This document shows positions 35,652 through 45,103 of a stretch of 64,000 bases of DNA, piece after piece. The stretch comes from Ascidiimonas sp046199005 (lineage in GTDB: Bacteria > Bacteroidota > Bacteroidia > Flavobacteriales > Flavobacteriaceae). The position numbers and the translations under genes were made by a program. The stretch is from positions 4,278,001-4,342,000 of the forward strand of contig CP176050.1 of NCBI GenBank assembly GCA_046199005.1, read 5' to 3'. Under the pieces are notes generated by a model. It did no database searches and was not told where the DNA came from. It saw only the letters and a program-made list of their open reading frames with translations. Numbering within the stretch: the stretch's first letter is position 1; every line of letters begins with the position of its first letter.

Positions 35652-36206
35652 ATGGATAGACAAGAGTTGGCAGATCTCATATCGGAAGATCGCCTTCGAC
35701 TAAAAAATCTTTACAACAAATACCGGGCGCCTTTTTTGAATTTCGGAAGGAAGTACGGCCTCGATGAATATGCATTAAGTGATGTGTATCAGGAAGCATT
35801 TATTGCCTTATATAAACGTGGAGTTAACGGAAAACTCAATAAGGTAAGCAGCAGTATGCAGACGTATCTTTTCGGTATAGGTAAATTTATGATATACGAT
35901 GTTTTAAAGAAAAATAGCCGCCAGCGTTCTCTGGAAAACCTATTGCGTAACACCGAGGAAGAAGAAGAGGAAGAAGTTGTTCAAACAAGCGCTACCCTCA
36001 CAAATGAACAGAAATTACTACAGAACTCGTTCAAAAAACTGGGGGAAAAATGCCAGCAGGTGTTAACCCTTTTCTATTATCGCGGACTAACTATTGAAGA
36101 GATTGTAGCACATAGTGGATATGAAAATGCAAACACAGTGAAGGCGCAGAAATCGCGCTGCCTGAGATCTTTGAAGCAACTCGTAAAACCAGAAGATTAT
36201 GGATAA
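35652..36206 (+). CDS. ECF-type RNA polymerase sigma factor
   Basis: A 184-aa sigma-70-family factor. Region 2 covers about 18-90 (LYNKYRAPFLNFGRKYGLDEYALSDVYQEAFIALYKRG, then LFGIGKFMIYDVLK). Region 4 covers about 118-175 (LGEKCQQVLTLFYYRGLTIEEIVAHSGYENANTVKAQKSRCLRSLK), the HTH that reads the -35. It overlaps the next gene by 8 nt. That gene encodes a membrane protein with an anti-sigma-like N-terminus, so the pair is probably a sigma/anti-sigma switch. The divergent OmpA operon is a natural target. Confidence 0.88.
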   Translation: MDRQELADLISEDRLRLKNLYNKYRAPFLNFGRKYGLDEYALSDVYQEAFIALYKRGVNGKLNKVSSSMQTYLFGIGKFMIYDVLKKNSRQRSLENLLRNTEEEEEEEVVQTSATLTNEQKLLQNSFKKLGEKCQQVLTLFYYRGLTIEEIVAHSGYENANTVKAQKSRCLRSLKQLVKPEDYG

Positions 36207-36915
36207 AGATTTGCTCATACAGAAATACCTGAAAAGAAAGCTTACCGAGGTTGAGCAAGCAAATTTTGATCAATTATTGGAAAGCGATCCTGAGTTTAAA
36301 AAAGAGGTTGCCTTTCTTGAGGATTTTCACAAAGTCGCCGAAGCAGAAGGGGAAAACAATCTACGGAAACTACTAAGTGATTTTGAAGCCGAACATCAAC
36401 CCTACAAAAAGACTAGTCGCACCCTATGGTATGTAGCAGCTTCTGTAATCGCTTTGCTGGGTATGGCGTATTTTTTTACGATTATGCAACCAACCACTTC
36501 AGAAAATTTATTCGCCGATAACTTTAAGCCATACAAAAATGTGGTACATCCTGTGGTAAGGGGAGCGCAGGTTCTTGATCAAAAAACAAAGGCCTTTAGT
36601 ACTTATGACAGTAGGAACTACGAAGAAGCAGCTTTACGCTTTGAGGCTCTCTACAATCAAACCGGTACTCCGTATTATTTATTCTATCAGGCAAATGCAC
36701 TGCTTGCTAATAATCAAGTTGAAGAAGCCATTCCTTTACTGGAAAAGCATCTGGAAACCAAAGACGCATTAAAAGACAAAACCCCCTGGTATCTTGCAAT
36801 GGCCTATTTGAAGTTGCAGGATAATGAGAATGCCAAAAGATTCCTGACAATGGTTGTCAAGAAACAGGCCTATAAAAAGGAACAGGCAAAAGAATTACTT
36901 GAAGCGATTGAATAA
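36199..36915 (+). CDS. Single-pass membrane TPR protein (anti-sigma-like)
   Basis: A 238-aa protein. The N-terminal ~60 residues (IQKYLKRKLTEVEQANFDQLLESDPEFKKEVAFLEDF) match the cytoplasmic part of Bacteroidetes anti-sigma proteins. One transmembrane helix follows (about 75-92), and the periplasmic part contains TPR-like repeats (NYEEAALRFEALYNQTG, NNQVEEAIPLLEKHLETK). Overlap with the sigma gene supports a role in holding or releasing that sigma factor. No zinc-finger HxxxCxxC motif is present. Confidence 0.8.
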   Translation: MDKDLLIQKYLKRKLTEVEQANFDQLLESDPEFKKEVAFLEDFHKVAEAEGENNLRKLLSDFEAEHQPYKKTSRTLWYVAASVIALLGMAYFFTIMQPTTSENLFADNFKPYKNVVHPVVRGAQVLDQKTKAFSTYDSRNYEEAALRFEALYNQTGTPYYLFYQANALLANNQVEEAIPLLEKHLETKDALKDKTPWYLAMAYLKLQDNENAKRFLTMVVKKQAYKKEQAKELLEAIE

Positions 36916-37271
36916 CTTACGAAAGTTTATACTTTAACTTACAAATAGTTTTTCTGCATTACTTGAGTACTATCAATCCTATTAATATAGTGATACTCTG
37001 ACAACCAATCTGGTATGTGACCAAAGCTTGAAGATGCCTAAAAACTATCCTAGAGAAATTCTTAATTTCTATTAAACTGTTCTAAAATAACATTAAGATT
37101 ACCCATAATTTTTTGTATATCGACAAAGAAAATACTTCTTTTTTCATGCATGGCTGCTCTCATTTTATAAAAATTACTCTTTTTGAATTCAACTATTTGA
37201 TTTTTAGTATCTTCGCTGCCTCCTTTTGAGCAACGAAAAGGTGAATAAGACCCTACAAATCTTTAAATGCT
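36916..37271. other. Intergenic region before the QueC-like gene
   Basis: About 355 bp of AT-rich sequence with no ORF of coding character, no tRNA and no strong terminator. Nothing else was found in it. Confidence 0.4.
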
Positions 37272-38078
37272 ATGGTAAAAGAAGAGCAAAAGACGATTCA
37301 TGTGTTCTGGACTGGTGGATGGGATTCTACCTTTAGAATATTACAATTAGCGCAAAAAAATGTAATTATTCAGCCTTATTACTTAAAGGATGATCGGCTC
37401 TCAGAACAATTCGAACTAGCAGCTATTGATACGATTACGAAGTTAATTGAACAACTTTCTTCTACCCGCTGCACTATTAAGTCTTTAATAACTGAACAAG
37501 TTTCTGATCTTGAAGAAGATCAAGCCATTACACAGGCATATCATAGAATAAGAAATGATTTCATGATGCTTAGTGATGGAAATAAATTAGGGAGTCAATA
37601 TGAATGGCTCGCAAAGTTTTCTAAAGACATCGCTAATTTAGAATTGGGAATTGAAAAAGGGGCCAAAATTATTGACATTGTTACCTCATTTGGAGGCTTC
37701 GAGCGTAATTTTGATAAAGTAAAAGGAGCTTTTTATACCGTTGAGAAAAATTCTTCTGAGGATCTCAAGATGATCTTTGGAAACTATGATTTTCCTTTGA
37801 TTCTAATTACTAAGGCCGAAATGAAAAAGATCGCGGAAAAAGAAGGATACGGCCATATCATGGATGAAACCTGGTTTTGTCATAAACCTATTACCGAAAA
37901 ACCTTGTGGTAAGTGTAACCCATGCGTTCAAACGATCGAGTTTGGCTTCGAGTATAGATTTACCAAAGATGCTTTACAGCGTTACCGGATCAAGAAGTAT
38001 TTGAAAATACTGGAAGAAATCATTCCATTTCATATTAGGTTTTCGATCAAGCAAAAATTCAAATCATTACTTAATTGA
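37272..38078 (+). CDS. QueC-like PP-loop ATPase-family protein
   Basis: A 268-aa protein related to 7-cyano-7-deazaguanine synthase QueC. The N-terminal PP-loop is VFWTGGWDST (11-20), corresponding to SGGxDS with Trp inserted and the first Ser changed to Thr. The C-terminal zinc site is C203, C212, C215 and C218 (WFCHKPITEKPCGKCNPC), the QueC arrangement. The middle is longer and less conserved than in QueC. No queuosine or polysaccharide genes are near. Such divergent QueC-like proteins occur in biosynthetic and anti-phage modules; a specific role cannot be assigned. Confidence 0.8.
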   Translation: MVKEEQKTIHVFWTGGWDSTFRILQLAQKNVIIQPYYLKDDRLSEQFELAAIDTITKLIEQLSSTRCTIKSLITEQVSDLEEDQAITQAYHRIRNDFMMLSDGNKLGSQYEWLAKFSKDIANLELGIEKGAKIIDIVTSFGGFERNFDKVKGAFYTVEKNSSEDLKMIFGNYDFPLILITKAEMKKIAEKEGYGHIMDETWFCHKPITEKPCGKCNPCVQTIEFGFEYRFTKDALQRYRIKKYLKILEEIIPFHIRFSIKQKFKSLLN

Positions 38079-38098
38079 TCGTTTGAAGCTATCATTTC

Positions 38099-38824
38099 TC
38101 ACGTACTTTCTCGAAGCAAATAAGCCGCTTTTTCATCTAAGAACCAGTAGACACTTCCCGAAGCAGGTGCTACGAGACTTGCAGGATATTGCTGATAGCC
38201 CTTTTCTCTTTGGAGGATACTTTTAACTTTTTCTGCTTTGGAGGCTCCGGTCACCAGAAAAGCTACTATGTTCGCATTATCTATCACTTTTCCAGTAATA
38301 GTAATTCTTTTTTGACCACTATCAGGATGTGTCGCTACCTCACATAGTTTATCTGATCTCCACAATTCAATTTCATGGGGAAAAATCGAAGCCGTATGTC
38401 CGTCATCACCCATTCCCAGGATAATAAGATCGAATGCTGGTATGTCATTTTTTTCGGGAAGCTTTTCACGAAGTAAGCTGCTGTATCTTTTTGCTTCTTC
38501 TGCCGGATCGGATTCCCCCTGTATACGATGTATATTTTGCGATGGAATTTCAATTTTAGATAATAAATGATCTACGGTCATTTTATAATTACTTTGCTCG
38601 TGCCCTGGGGGCACACAACGCTCATCTCCCCAATACAAATGTACCTTGGTCCAGTTAATCTTATTCGCAAAGTTTTCGGCAAGTACATCAAAAATCACTT
38701 TTGGGGTACTCCCTCCTGAAAGGGCTATATGCGTTTCTTCTTTTTCAAAAATGAGCTCTGTTAAAAAGCTCGAAAACTGAATCGCAACTTCTCGTTTATC
38801 AGAAAAAATATGTTTTTGCGTCAT
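38099..38824 (-). CDS. pgl: 6-phosphogluconolactonase
   Basis: Second step of the oxidative pentose phosphate pathway, hydrolysing 6-phosphogluconolactone. The 241-aa protein has the DevB/SOL-type motifs ALSGGSTPKVIFDVLA (about 34-49), VHLYWGDERCVPPGHEQSNYKM, and ILGMGDDGHTASIFPH (about 133-148). It lies 175 bp downstream of zwf on the same strand, with gnd divergent from zwf, giving the complete oxidative branch in one place. Confidence 0.95.
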   Translation of the reverse strand: MTQKHIFSDKREVAIQFSSFLTELIFEKEETHIALSGGSTPKVIFDVLAENFANKINWTKVHLYWGDERCVPPGHEQSNYKMTVDHLLSKIEIPSQNIHRIQGESDPAEEAKRYSSLLREKLPEKNDIPAFDLIILGMGDDGHTASIFPHEIELWRSDKLCEVATHPDSGQKRITITGKVIDNANIVAFLVTGASKAEKVKSILQREKGYQQYPASLVAPASGSVYWFLDEKAAYLLREST

Positions 38825-38999
38825 ATATAATAGCTTGATGATAATTTATCTAAAAAACCGAAGTTAAGGCATAATACTTATTTATTCAACTCGGTTACGT
38901 TTCAAGATGAAGAGCGTAATTTTGCCAGATTGCATTATCTTTCAAGAATCCGGAACAATGAATGTAAAAAGACACCACTTCTTTTCTTATTAAAAATGT

Positions 39000-40532
39000 T
39001 TAGCAAAGTACACAGAATCCGGGATCATCAGCTAAGTTTTCACTTGGGTTACGCCACATTCCGATCCCTTCTATAAGTTCATCGGCATTTGCAGGCCCCC
39101 AGACGCCTGCAGAATATCCATAAAGTTTAGCATCTTCATTGTCTTTCCAGTAGTTGAGAATAGGATCCACAAACTCCCACGCTGCCTCCACTTCATCTGC
39201 TCTTGCATACAAAGTCGCATCGCCCTGCATCGCGTCGAGCAATAAGCGTTCGTAAGCTTCCATCACCTTCGTTTCTGCAAGATCAGAATAATAGAAATCC
39301 ATATTGGCTCGTTCTACCACAAATCCCTGCCCCGGTACTTTTACACCAAATTTTATAAGAATCCCTTCGTCTGGTTGAATACGGATTACAAGCTTATTCT
39401 CTTTACTTCCGAGTCCGGAATCTTTAAATATATGATGGTGTGGAGATTTAAAGTGGATTACAACTTCGGTCACTTTTGTAGGCATCCGTTTCGCAGTGCG
39501 CACGTAAAAGGGTACATCTGCCCAACGCCAGTTATCTACAAAAAATTTAACGGCCGCATAGGTTTCAGTAGTTGAGATTTCATCCACCCCTTCTTCTTCC
39601 CGGTAACCTTTAATGGTCTTACCGTCTACCACAGAAGAAACATACTGCCCTCTAATTGTATGATCCCGAATCACCTTGGGATCGTTCATCACCCGCAGCG
39701 ACTTTAATGCTTTTACTTTTTCATTTCGTATTTCTTCTGCGCCATCGCCGATGGGCGGTTCCATGACCACCAATGAAACTATCTGCAACAAATGGTTTTG
39801 AAACATATCACGTAAGGCACCTGATTTCTCGTAATAACCACCTCTTTTCTCTACTCCGCCACTTTCAGCATTTGTAATCTCTACGTGATGTATGTAGTTT
39901 CGATTCCATAAAGGCTCAAAAATACTATTTGCAAAACGCGTAACCAATAGATTCTGAACCGTCTCTTTCCCCAGGTAATGATCAATTCTGTAAATCTGAG
40001 ATTCATTAAAATATTGATGTAATCCCTTATTAAGTTGTTTTGCACTTTCAAGACTATATCCAAATGGCTTTTCTACAATCAATCGTTTCCACCCGTTTTC
40101 TTCAGATGCCAATCCTACTTCATGAATATTCTTTGCGATCGCTTCATACAAACTTGGTGGCGTAGATAAGTAAAAGATATAATTCTCGCCGGTTTGATGT
40201 TTGTTGTTGAGTTCGTTTATGCGATCGGCCAAATGTGAATAATCGGTATCATATTCTTTTCCAAGGTCTATATAGTATAATTGATGCGCAAATTTCTCTA
40301 TGACTTCGGCCGTGTCATTCTTCGTTTTTTCATTCAGATACTTACTTTCTGTGACCACCCGTTGCCTGAAATCTTCATCAGATAGATCAGAGCGACTGGC
40401 ACCCAGGACCACAAAATTCTCTGGAAGAAATCCACTTTTATACAAATTATAGATTGCCGGCACGAGCTTACGGGCGGTAAGATCTCCTGAAGCACCAAAA
40501 ATTATTAACATCTGAGGGTCGGTCTGGGCCAT
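39000..40532 (-). CDS. zwf: Glucose-6-phosphate 1-dehydrogenase
   Basis: NADP(+)-dependent entry enzyme of the oxidative pentose phosphate pathway. The 510-aa sequence has IFGASGDLTARKLVPAIYNLY (10-30), the catalytic signature RIDHYLGKETVQNLL and EKPFG, all in their normal positions. The C-terminus ends PGFCVLC, somewhat Cys-rich. The zwf and gnd starts face each other across about 125 bp, so they likely share a regulatory region. Confidence 0.96.
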   Translation of the reverse strand: MAQTDPQMLIIFGASGDLTARKLVPAIYNLYKSGFLPENFVVLGASRSDLSDEDFRQRVVTESKYLNEKTKNDTAEVIEKFAHQLYYIDLGKEYDTDYSHLADRINELNNKHQTGENYIFYLSTPPSLYEAIAKNIHEVGLASEENGWKRLIVEKPFGYSLESAKQLNKGLHQYFNESQIYRIDHYLGKETVQNLLVTRFANSIFEPLWNRNYIHHVEITNAESGGVEKRGGYYEKSGALRDMFQNHLLQIVSLVVMEPPIGDGAEEIRNEKVKALKSLRVMNDPKVIRDHTIRGQYVSSVVDGKTIKGYREEEGVDEISTTETYAAVKFFVDNWRWADVPFYVRTAKRMPTKVTEVVIHFKSPHHHIFKDSGLGSKENKLVIRIQPDEGILIKFGVKVPGQGFVVERANMDFYYSDLAETKVMEAYERLLLDAMQGDATLYARADEVEAAWEFVDPILNYWKDNEDAKLYGYSAGVWGPANADELIEGIGMWRNPSENLADDPGFCVLC

Positions 40533-40656
40533 ATACGTCTTTTAAAAGAGTTCGTAAAAAAGATTGATTTCAAAGCTACAGGAGTTTCTCATGTGAATCA
40601 AGTGAAAAACAGATATTTTCATTTATTTTTGAAATTGAGGTATAATCGAAGACACT

Positions 40657-42066
40657 ATGGATAAGAAATACGATTTTGGACTGGTAGGGCTCGGCGTGAT
40701 GGGCCGTAATTTTATTTTAAATGTAGCCGATAATGGGTTTACTGCTTTTGGTAATGATCTTGATACTGAAAAAGTAAAGGCACTGCAGGAGGAAGGTGAT
40801 GATTTGGAAAAAGTAAACGCAAGTACAGAAGTGACAGAATTTGTAGCAGCTTTGGCTACCCCAAGAAAAATCATGCTTTTAGTACCCGCCGGAAAAATTG
40901 TAGATAAAGTAATCGATGGACTCTTACCGCATCTGGATAAGGGTGATATCATAATTGATGGTGGTAATTCTTTTTATACCGATACCGATAGACGGGAAGC
41001 TTACTTAAAAGAAAAAGGTATTCATTTTTTTGGTGCAGGAGTCTCTGGAGGTGCTAAAGGAGCCCGAAAAGGACCTAGCATCATGCCCGGGGGGTCCAAA
41101 GAAGCGTATCAGTATGTAAAACCCGTGTTTGAAGCTGTGGCTGCTAAATACAACGGAGAACCCTGTGTTGCATATTTAGGCCCGAAATCATCAGGTAACT
41201 ATGTAAAAATGGTACATAATGGTATTGAATACGGACTTATGCAGCTCACCTGCGAGATCTATGATGTACTCAAGAAAGGGGGAGGTCTTTCCAACAAAGA
41301 ACTACACCAGACTTTTGACTCCTGGAATAAAGGCCGATTGCAATCGTTTCTGGTAGAGATCACGGCAGATATTTTTACGCAACCTGATACGGAAGATGAA
41401 GGTGATCTGGTGGATAAAATACTCGACAAGGCAAAACAAAAAGGCACTGGTAAGTGGACCTCCCAAAACGCGATGGATCTGGGTATCCCGGTACCTTCTA
41501 TTGATATTGCAGTGAGCTTAAGAGAGATCTCTGCGCTGAAGGATGAGAGGCTTAAAGCAGACGCCTTGTACGGCCGTCCTGAAATCAAAGTGATGGATAA
41601 GGGTCGCATTCGTACTTTGGCAGAGGAAGCCCTTTATTTTGCATTCATTATTACCTATGCACAAGGCTTACATCAGTTAGCCGATGCTTCCAAAGAATAC
41701 GGCTACGAGCTGGATCTTGGGGTTATCGCTAAAATCTGGCGCGCCGGATGCATTATACGCGCGGGACTTTTAGCCGATATTACCAACGCTTTTGAAACTG
41801 ATAAAACCCTGCCCAATCTCTTGTTGGCTCCATCTTTTGTAGACAAAGTACAAAGTACTGTTCCTGCCGCCAGAGCACTGGTGGCTTACGGAGTAACCAA
41901 TGGGATTCCGCTACCCGGACTTTCCAACTCCCTGCAGTATTTTGAAGCGTATACGTCAGGTAGGCTACCCTTAAACCTGTTGCAGGCGCAACGTGATTAT
42001 TTTGGTTCGCATACCTACGAAAGGCTAGATAAAGAAGGAACGTTTCATACGGAGTGGGAGAAGTGA
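40657..42066 (+). CDS. gnd: 6-phosphogluconate dehydrogenase, decarboxylating
   Basis: Oxidative decarboxylation of 6-phosphogluconate to ribulose 5-phosphate with NADP(+). The 469-aa long-form enzyme shows GLVGLGVMGRNFILNVADNGF, the NADP-binding start, then IIDGGNSFYTDTDRRE, the substrate motif GAGVSGGAKGARKGPSIMPGG, YVKMVHNGIEYGLMQ with catalytic Lys, and WRAGCIIRAGLL. The length and C-terminus (ERLDKEGTFHTEWEK) are normal. It is divergent from zwf. Confidence 0.96.
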   Translation: MDKKYDFGLVGLGVMGRNFILNVADNGFTAFGNDLDTEKVKALQEEGDDLEKVNASTEVTEFVAALATPRKIMLLVPAGKIVDKVIDGLLPHLDKGDIIIDGGNSFYTDTDRREAYLKEKGIHFFGAGVSGGAKGARKGPSIMPGGSKEAYQYVKPVFEAVAAKYNGEPCVAYLGPKSSGNYVKMVHNGIEYGLMQLTCEIYDVLKKGGGLSNKELHQTFDSWNKGRLQSFLVEITADIFTQPDTEDEGDLVDKILDKAKQKGTGKWTSQNAMDLGIPVPSIDIAVSLREISALKDERLKADALYGRPEIKVMDKGRIRTLAEEALYFAFIITYAQGLHQLADASKEYGYELDLGVIAKIWRAGCIIRAGLLADITNAFETDKTLPNLLLAPSFVDKVQSTVPAARALVAYGVTNGIPLPGLSNSLQYFEAYTSGRLPLNLLQAQRDYFGSHTYERLDKEGTFHTEWEK

Positions 42067-42209
42067 ATTATTTTGTTAAATGATAGAGTTCAAAGTTTTG
42101 GAATACCAATTTAGATCATAAATTTTTGAATTTTATAAACTAATCAAATCCAGGCTTTGGCATTCCCCGCTCATTATAATGAATTAATGATAGGATAATT
42201 AAAATATTT

Positions 42210-44450
42210 GTGAACAACTTATTTTTTTCTAGAATATATAGCTTTTACTCATCTAAAAATAGACTACCAATTAGTTTTAGTTTTTTCATTTTCATGATGA
42301 TGGGTTGTAATATTTCCAACGAGACAGATTATAATTTAGATATGGAAATTTACGACCAACGTAGTTCATTTATCCAGAGCTGGTATAGAACATCTCACAA
42401 GAATGTTAAGGCAGATACACAAAGCTTTTCAGGTAAATATGCAATTAAAATAAAAGGTGATAAAAGGACAGAAAATCGCTTTTTTCAAGTACTTCCCGGT
42501 TTAAAAGAAGGCGGCAAAATAAGGCTTACTTCGCAAGTAAAAGTTACAAGTGCAACCAATGCAACTCCAGAACTTTTTCTAAAACTAGAAGATTCAAATG
42601 CTTATACGTTGAATTTTGAAAAAAAGATTTTAAATAATTTCCTTCCTAATGAATGGTATTCAATTTCTTTAGAGGCAGAAATCCCAAAGGAGACAGAATG
42701 CATCGTATTCGGAGGAAGTTTTACAGGTGATAGCGATGTGATATTTGATGATTTTTCCATCCAAATAAATGATACCCCAGTTGAGAAATCCAATACTGCA
42801 TTTAAAAGTATATCACGAGTATACGTGGATCGCGAGTTTGATTACGGCACAAATTTAAATATCCCAAAAAATGACCGCTTTTTAAGAAAAAAGTTAGCGC
42901 TTCTTTGCAAAGTATGGGGATATTTAAAGTACCATCATCCTGGAATAACAAATGGTGAATACCATTGGGACTACGAATTGTTTCGAATACTGCCTTCTGT
43001 TTTTGAAGCTTCAACGGAATCTGAAAACATGGAGATACTTACAAGTTGGATACGCTCCTTTCCTATCATAAAAGATCTGAAAACTACTGAAAAAACCCCT
43101 TTAAAAGAGTTGTTTTGGCTCAAAGACCCTTCAATTCCGGATGAAATTAAAAAACTATTTAAAGAAGTCTATACTTTTAAGCGGAAAGACATACAGTTTT
43201 ACGTAAAATCTTCTTCTATCGGATATGCTGAGTTTACAAACGAAAAGGCCTACTTTGAACATCCTTATCCTGATATAGGTTTTCGCATACTTTCTTTGTT
43301 TCGATATTGGAATATAATTGCTTATTTCTATCCATATAAAAATATAATTGGTACAGACTGGAACGAAATTATGGATACCCATATCTATAATTTCTTGAAA
43401 GCCCAAAACGAGCTGGATTATGAATTAGCAGTTTTAAGATTGGTAGAAAGTATAAATGATAATCATGCTAATTTAAGAGTAGGAGCTAACAAAATAAAAG
43501 AATTACGAGGTAGTTTTGTTCCTTCTTTTAAAGTAAGATTCATAGAAAATGAATTAGTTGTTACAGAAAATTATAAAATTAAAGACAGTATAAAATTTGA
43601 TTTATTGAGAGGATCTGTAATAACACACATCAATAATATAAGTATCAAAGTATTGGTAGACAGTTTATTACCTTTTTATCCAGCTGCTAACATGGCTTCC
43701 AAATTAAGAGATATTTCTGATGATATCTTACGTTCCCGAACGAATACTACCGAAGTCACCTTCAAATATAAAAATACTTCAAAACAGGCAGTTATTCCAC
43801 TTTATGATGAAGGAGATATTAGCATCCCAAAATGGTACGAGAAAGACTCCAAACAATCGTTTAAATTATTAACGCCAGAAATAGGGTATGTAACCTTGAG
43901 ATCCATAACCCCAAAAGATGTTAACCTAATAAAAACAGAGTTTTTGAATACAAAAGGCATCATAATAGATGTTCGTAACTATCCCTCTACTTTTGTTCCT
44001 TTTACATTAGGATCTTTTTTTGTTTCATCTTCCATACCTTTTGTAAAATTCAGCATTCCGGATATTTCGAATCCAGGCACTTTTTACTTTTCGGAACCAC
44101 TTGAAGTCCCCCATGGAGAAAAAATATACACAGGTGAAGTTGTAGTCCTGATAAACGAATACACCCAAAGTCAGGCAGAATATACAGTAATGGCCTTTAA
44201 AGCAAGCGAACTCTCCATTTTGATAGGTAGCCAAACGGCAGGTACCAACGGTAATGTTACTTCAATAATTTTGCCCGGCGGATTAAGAACCTCTATTTCC
44301 GGTATAGGTGTTTATGATCCTAACGAAAAAACTACTCAACGCTCAGGGATACAACCCGATATTTATGTGAAACCCAGTATTAAAGGTATTGAACAGGGTA
44401 GAGATGAAATTTTAGAAGTAGCTATCAAATACTTAACTTCAAGTAATTAA
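42210..44450 (+). CDS. S41-family peptidase lipoprotein
   Basis: A 746-aa exported protein. A GTG start at 42210 gives a signal peptide with lipobox MMGC (Cys33); starting at the first ATG (42294) would leave almost no signal, so GTG is preferred. The N-terminal part (about 40-195) is a carbohydrate-binding-like beta sandwich. The middle contains LWGYLKYHHPG and YWNIIAYFYPY, as in flavobacterial S41 proteins. The C-terminal tail-specific-protease domain holds the catalytic serine S654 in EYTQSQAE and GSQTAGTNGNVTSIILPGG. The base composition is more AT-rich than that of its neighbours. A convergent RiPP-like precursor follows. Confidence 0.82.
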   Translation: MNNLFFSRIYSFYSSKNRLPISFSFFIFMMMGCNISNETDYNLDMEIYDQRSSFIQSWYRTSHKNVKADTQSFSGKYAIKIKGDKRTENRFFQVLPGLKEGGKIRLTSQVKVTSATNATPELFLKLEDSNAYTLNFEKKILNNFLPNEWYSISLEAEIPKETECIVFGGSFTGDSDVIFDDFSIQINDTPVEKSNTAFKSISRVYVDREFDYGTNLNIPKNDRFLRKKLALLCKVWGYLKYHHPGITNGEYHWDYELFRILPSVFEASTESENMEILTSWIRSFPIIKDLKTTEKTPLKELFWLKDPSIPDEIKKLFKEVYTFKRKDIQFYVKSSSIGYAEFTNEKAYFEHPYPDIGFRILSLFRYWNIIAYFYPYKNIIGTDWNEIMDTHIYNFLKAQNELDYELAVLRLVESINDNHANLRVGANKIKELRGSFVPSFKVRFIENELVVTENYKIKDSIKFDLLRGSVITHINNISIKVLVDSLLPFYPAANMASKLRDISDDILRSRTNTTEVTFKYKNTSKQAVIPLYDEGDISIPKWYEKDSKQSFKLLTPEIGYVTLRSITPKDVNLIKTEFLNTKGIIIDVRNYPSTFVPFTLGSFFVSSSIPFVKFSIPDISNPGTFYFSEPLEVPHGEKIYTGEVVVLINEYTQSQAEYTVMAFKASELSILIGSQTAGTNGNVTSIILPGGLRTSISGIGVYDPNEKTTQRSGIQPDIYVKPSIKGIEQGRDEILEVAIKYLTSSN

Positions 44451-44499
44451 TGATTCTGTGAAACCAACCTGTTATTTAAATATCCTTTAATTACTGGTA

Positions 44500-44724
44500 T
44501 TAACCTCCCACATCAATAGGACCAAACGTAGGGCAGCTGCAGGAGTAACCGCAACAACTCAAGGTTTCATCAGTGCCTCCTAAACATCCTGCGTTTGAAG
44601 CGCAGTTATCAATATCGATCCTAGACGTACAGTTCCCGGCAGTATTTCCCCCGCCCTTTAATATATTAGTTTGAAAGTTTGAAATCACTTGCTTATTAAA
44701 TCTTAGCTTCTTATTCTTCTTCAT
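44500..44724 (-). CDS. RiPP-like precursor peptide 2
   Basis: A 74-aa peptide. Its leader KKLRFNKQVISNFQTNILKGGG resembles the class I lanthipeptide/natural-product precursor leader (F/L-NK..ISNF ... GG). The Cys/Thr/Ser-rich core (NCTSRIDIDNCASNAGCLGG then LSCCGYSCSCP) has eight Cys, including CC and CSC clusters. No modification enzyme is adjacent; an S41 peptidase gene converges on it 49 bp away. Its product may be processed by enzymes encoded elsewhere. Confidence 0.65.
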   Translation of the reverse strand: MKKNKKLRFNKQVISNFQTNILKGGGNTAGNCTSRIDIDNCASNAGCLGGTDETLSCCGYSCSCPTFGPIDVGG

Positions 44725-45103
44725 CTTTTTAAAATTTTAATACATTTAATTTAGAAAATTCTGTTTGTGTAAGAAAGTTTTTAACGATAATTTAAGTACG
44801 ATTTAAAACAAAATACAGCTCATCATGATATTATAATTTATACTAAAATCATGGGAATAAAACCATTTGGCAGCTAGTGAACCCGTAAAATCTATCAAAA
44901 AAATATACAAATTAGAGCAAGCGATTTCTTCAATACTTATTGCATTTTTTGAATTTCAATCTACTGTTAATGAAATAATTAAGTGGATATTCGTTTTCAT
45001 TATTAACATTAATATTAGCCAGCAGTACTAATTGCACTGCTTGATGCACCCTTTAATTAAGCTAACTTAAATCGTATCTTTATAATTCATTCAAATAATT
45101 CCT
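44725..45103. other. Intergenic region between divergent genes
   Basis: About 380 bp, AT-rich, between the RiPP-like precursor and the royal-jelly-family gene. It should hold both promoters; TATCTTTA near 45076 is a possible -7 box for the lipoprotein gene. No RNA gene or coding sequence was found. Confidence 0.4.
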
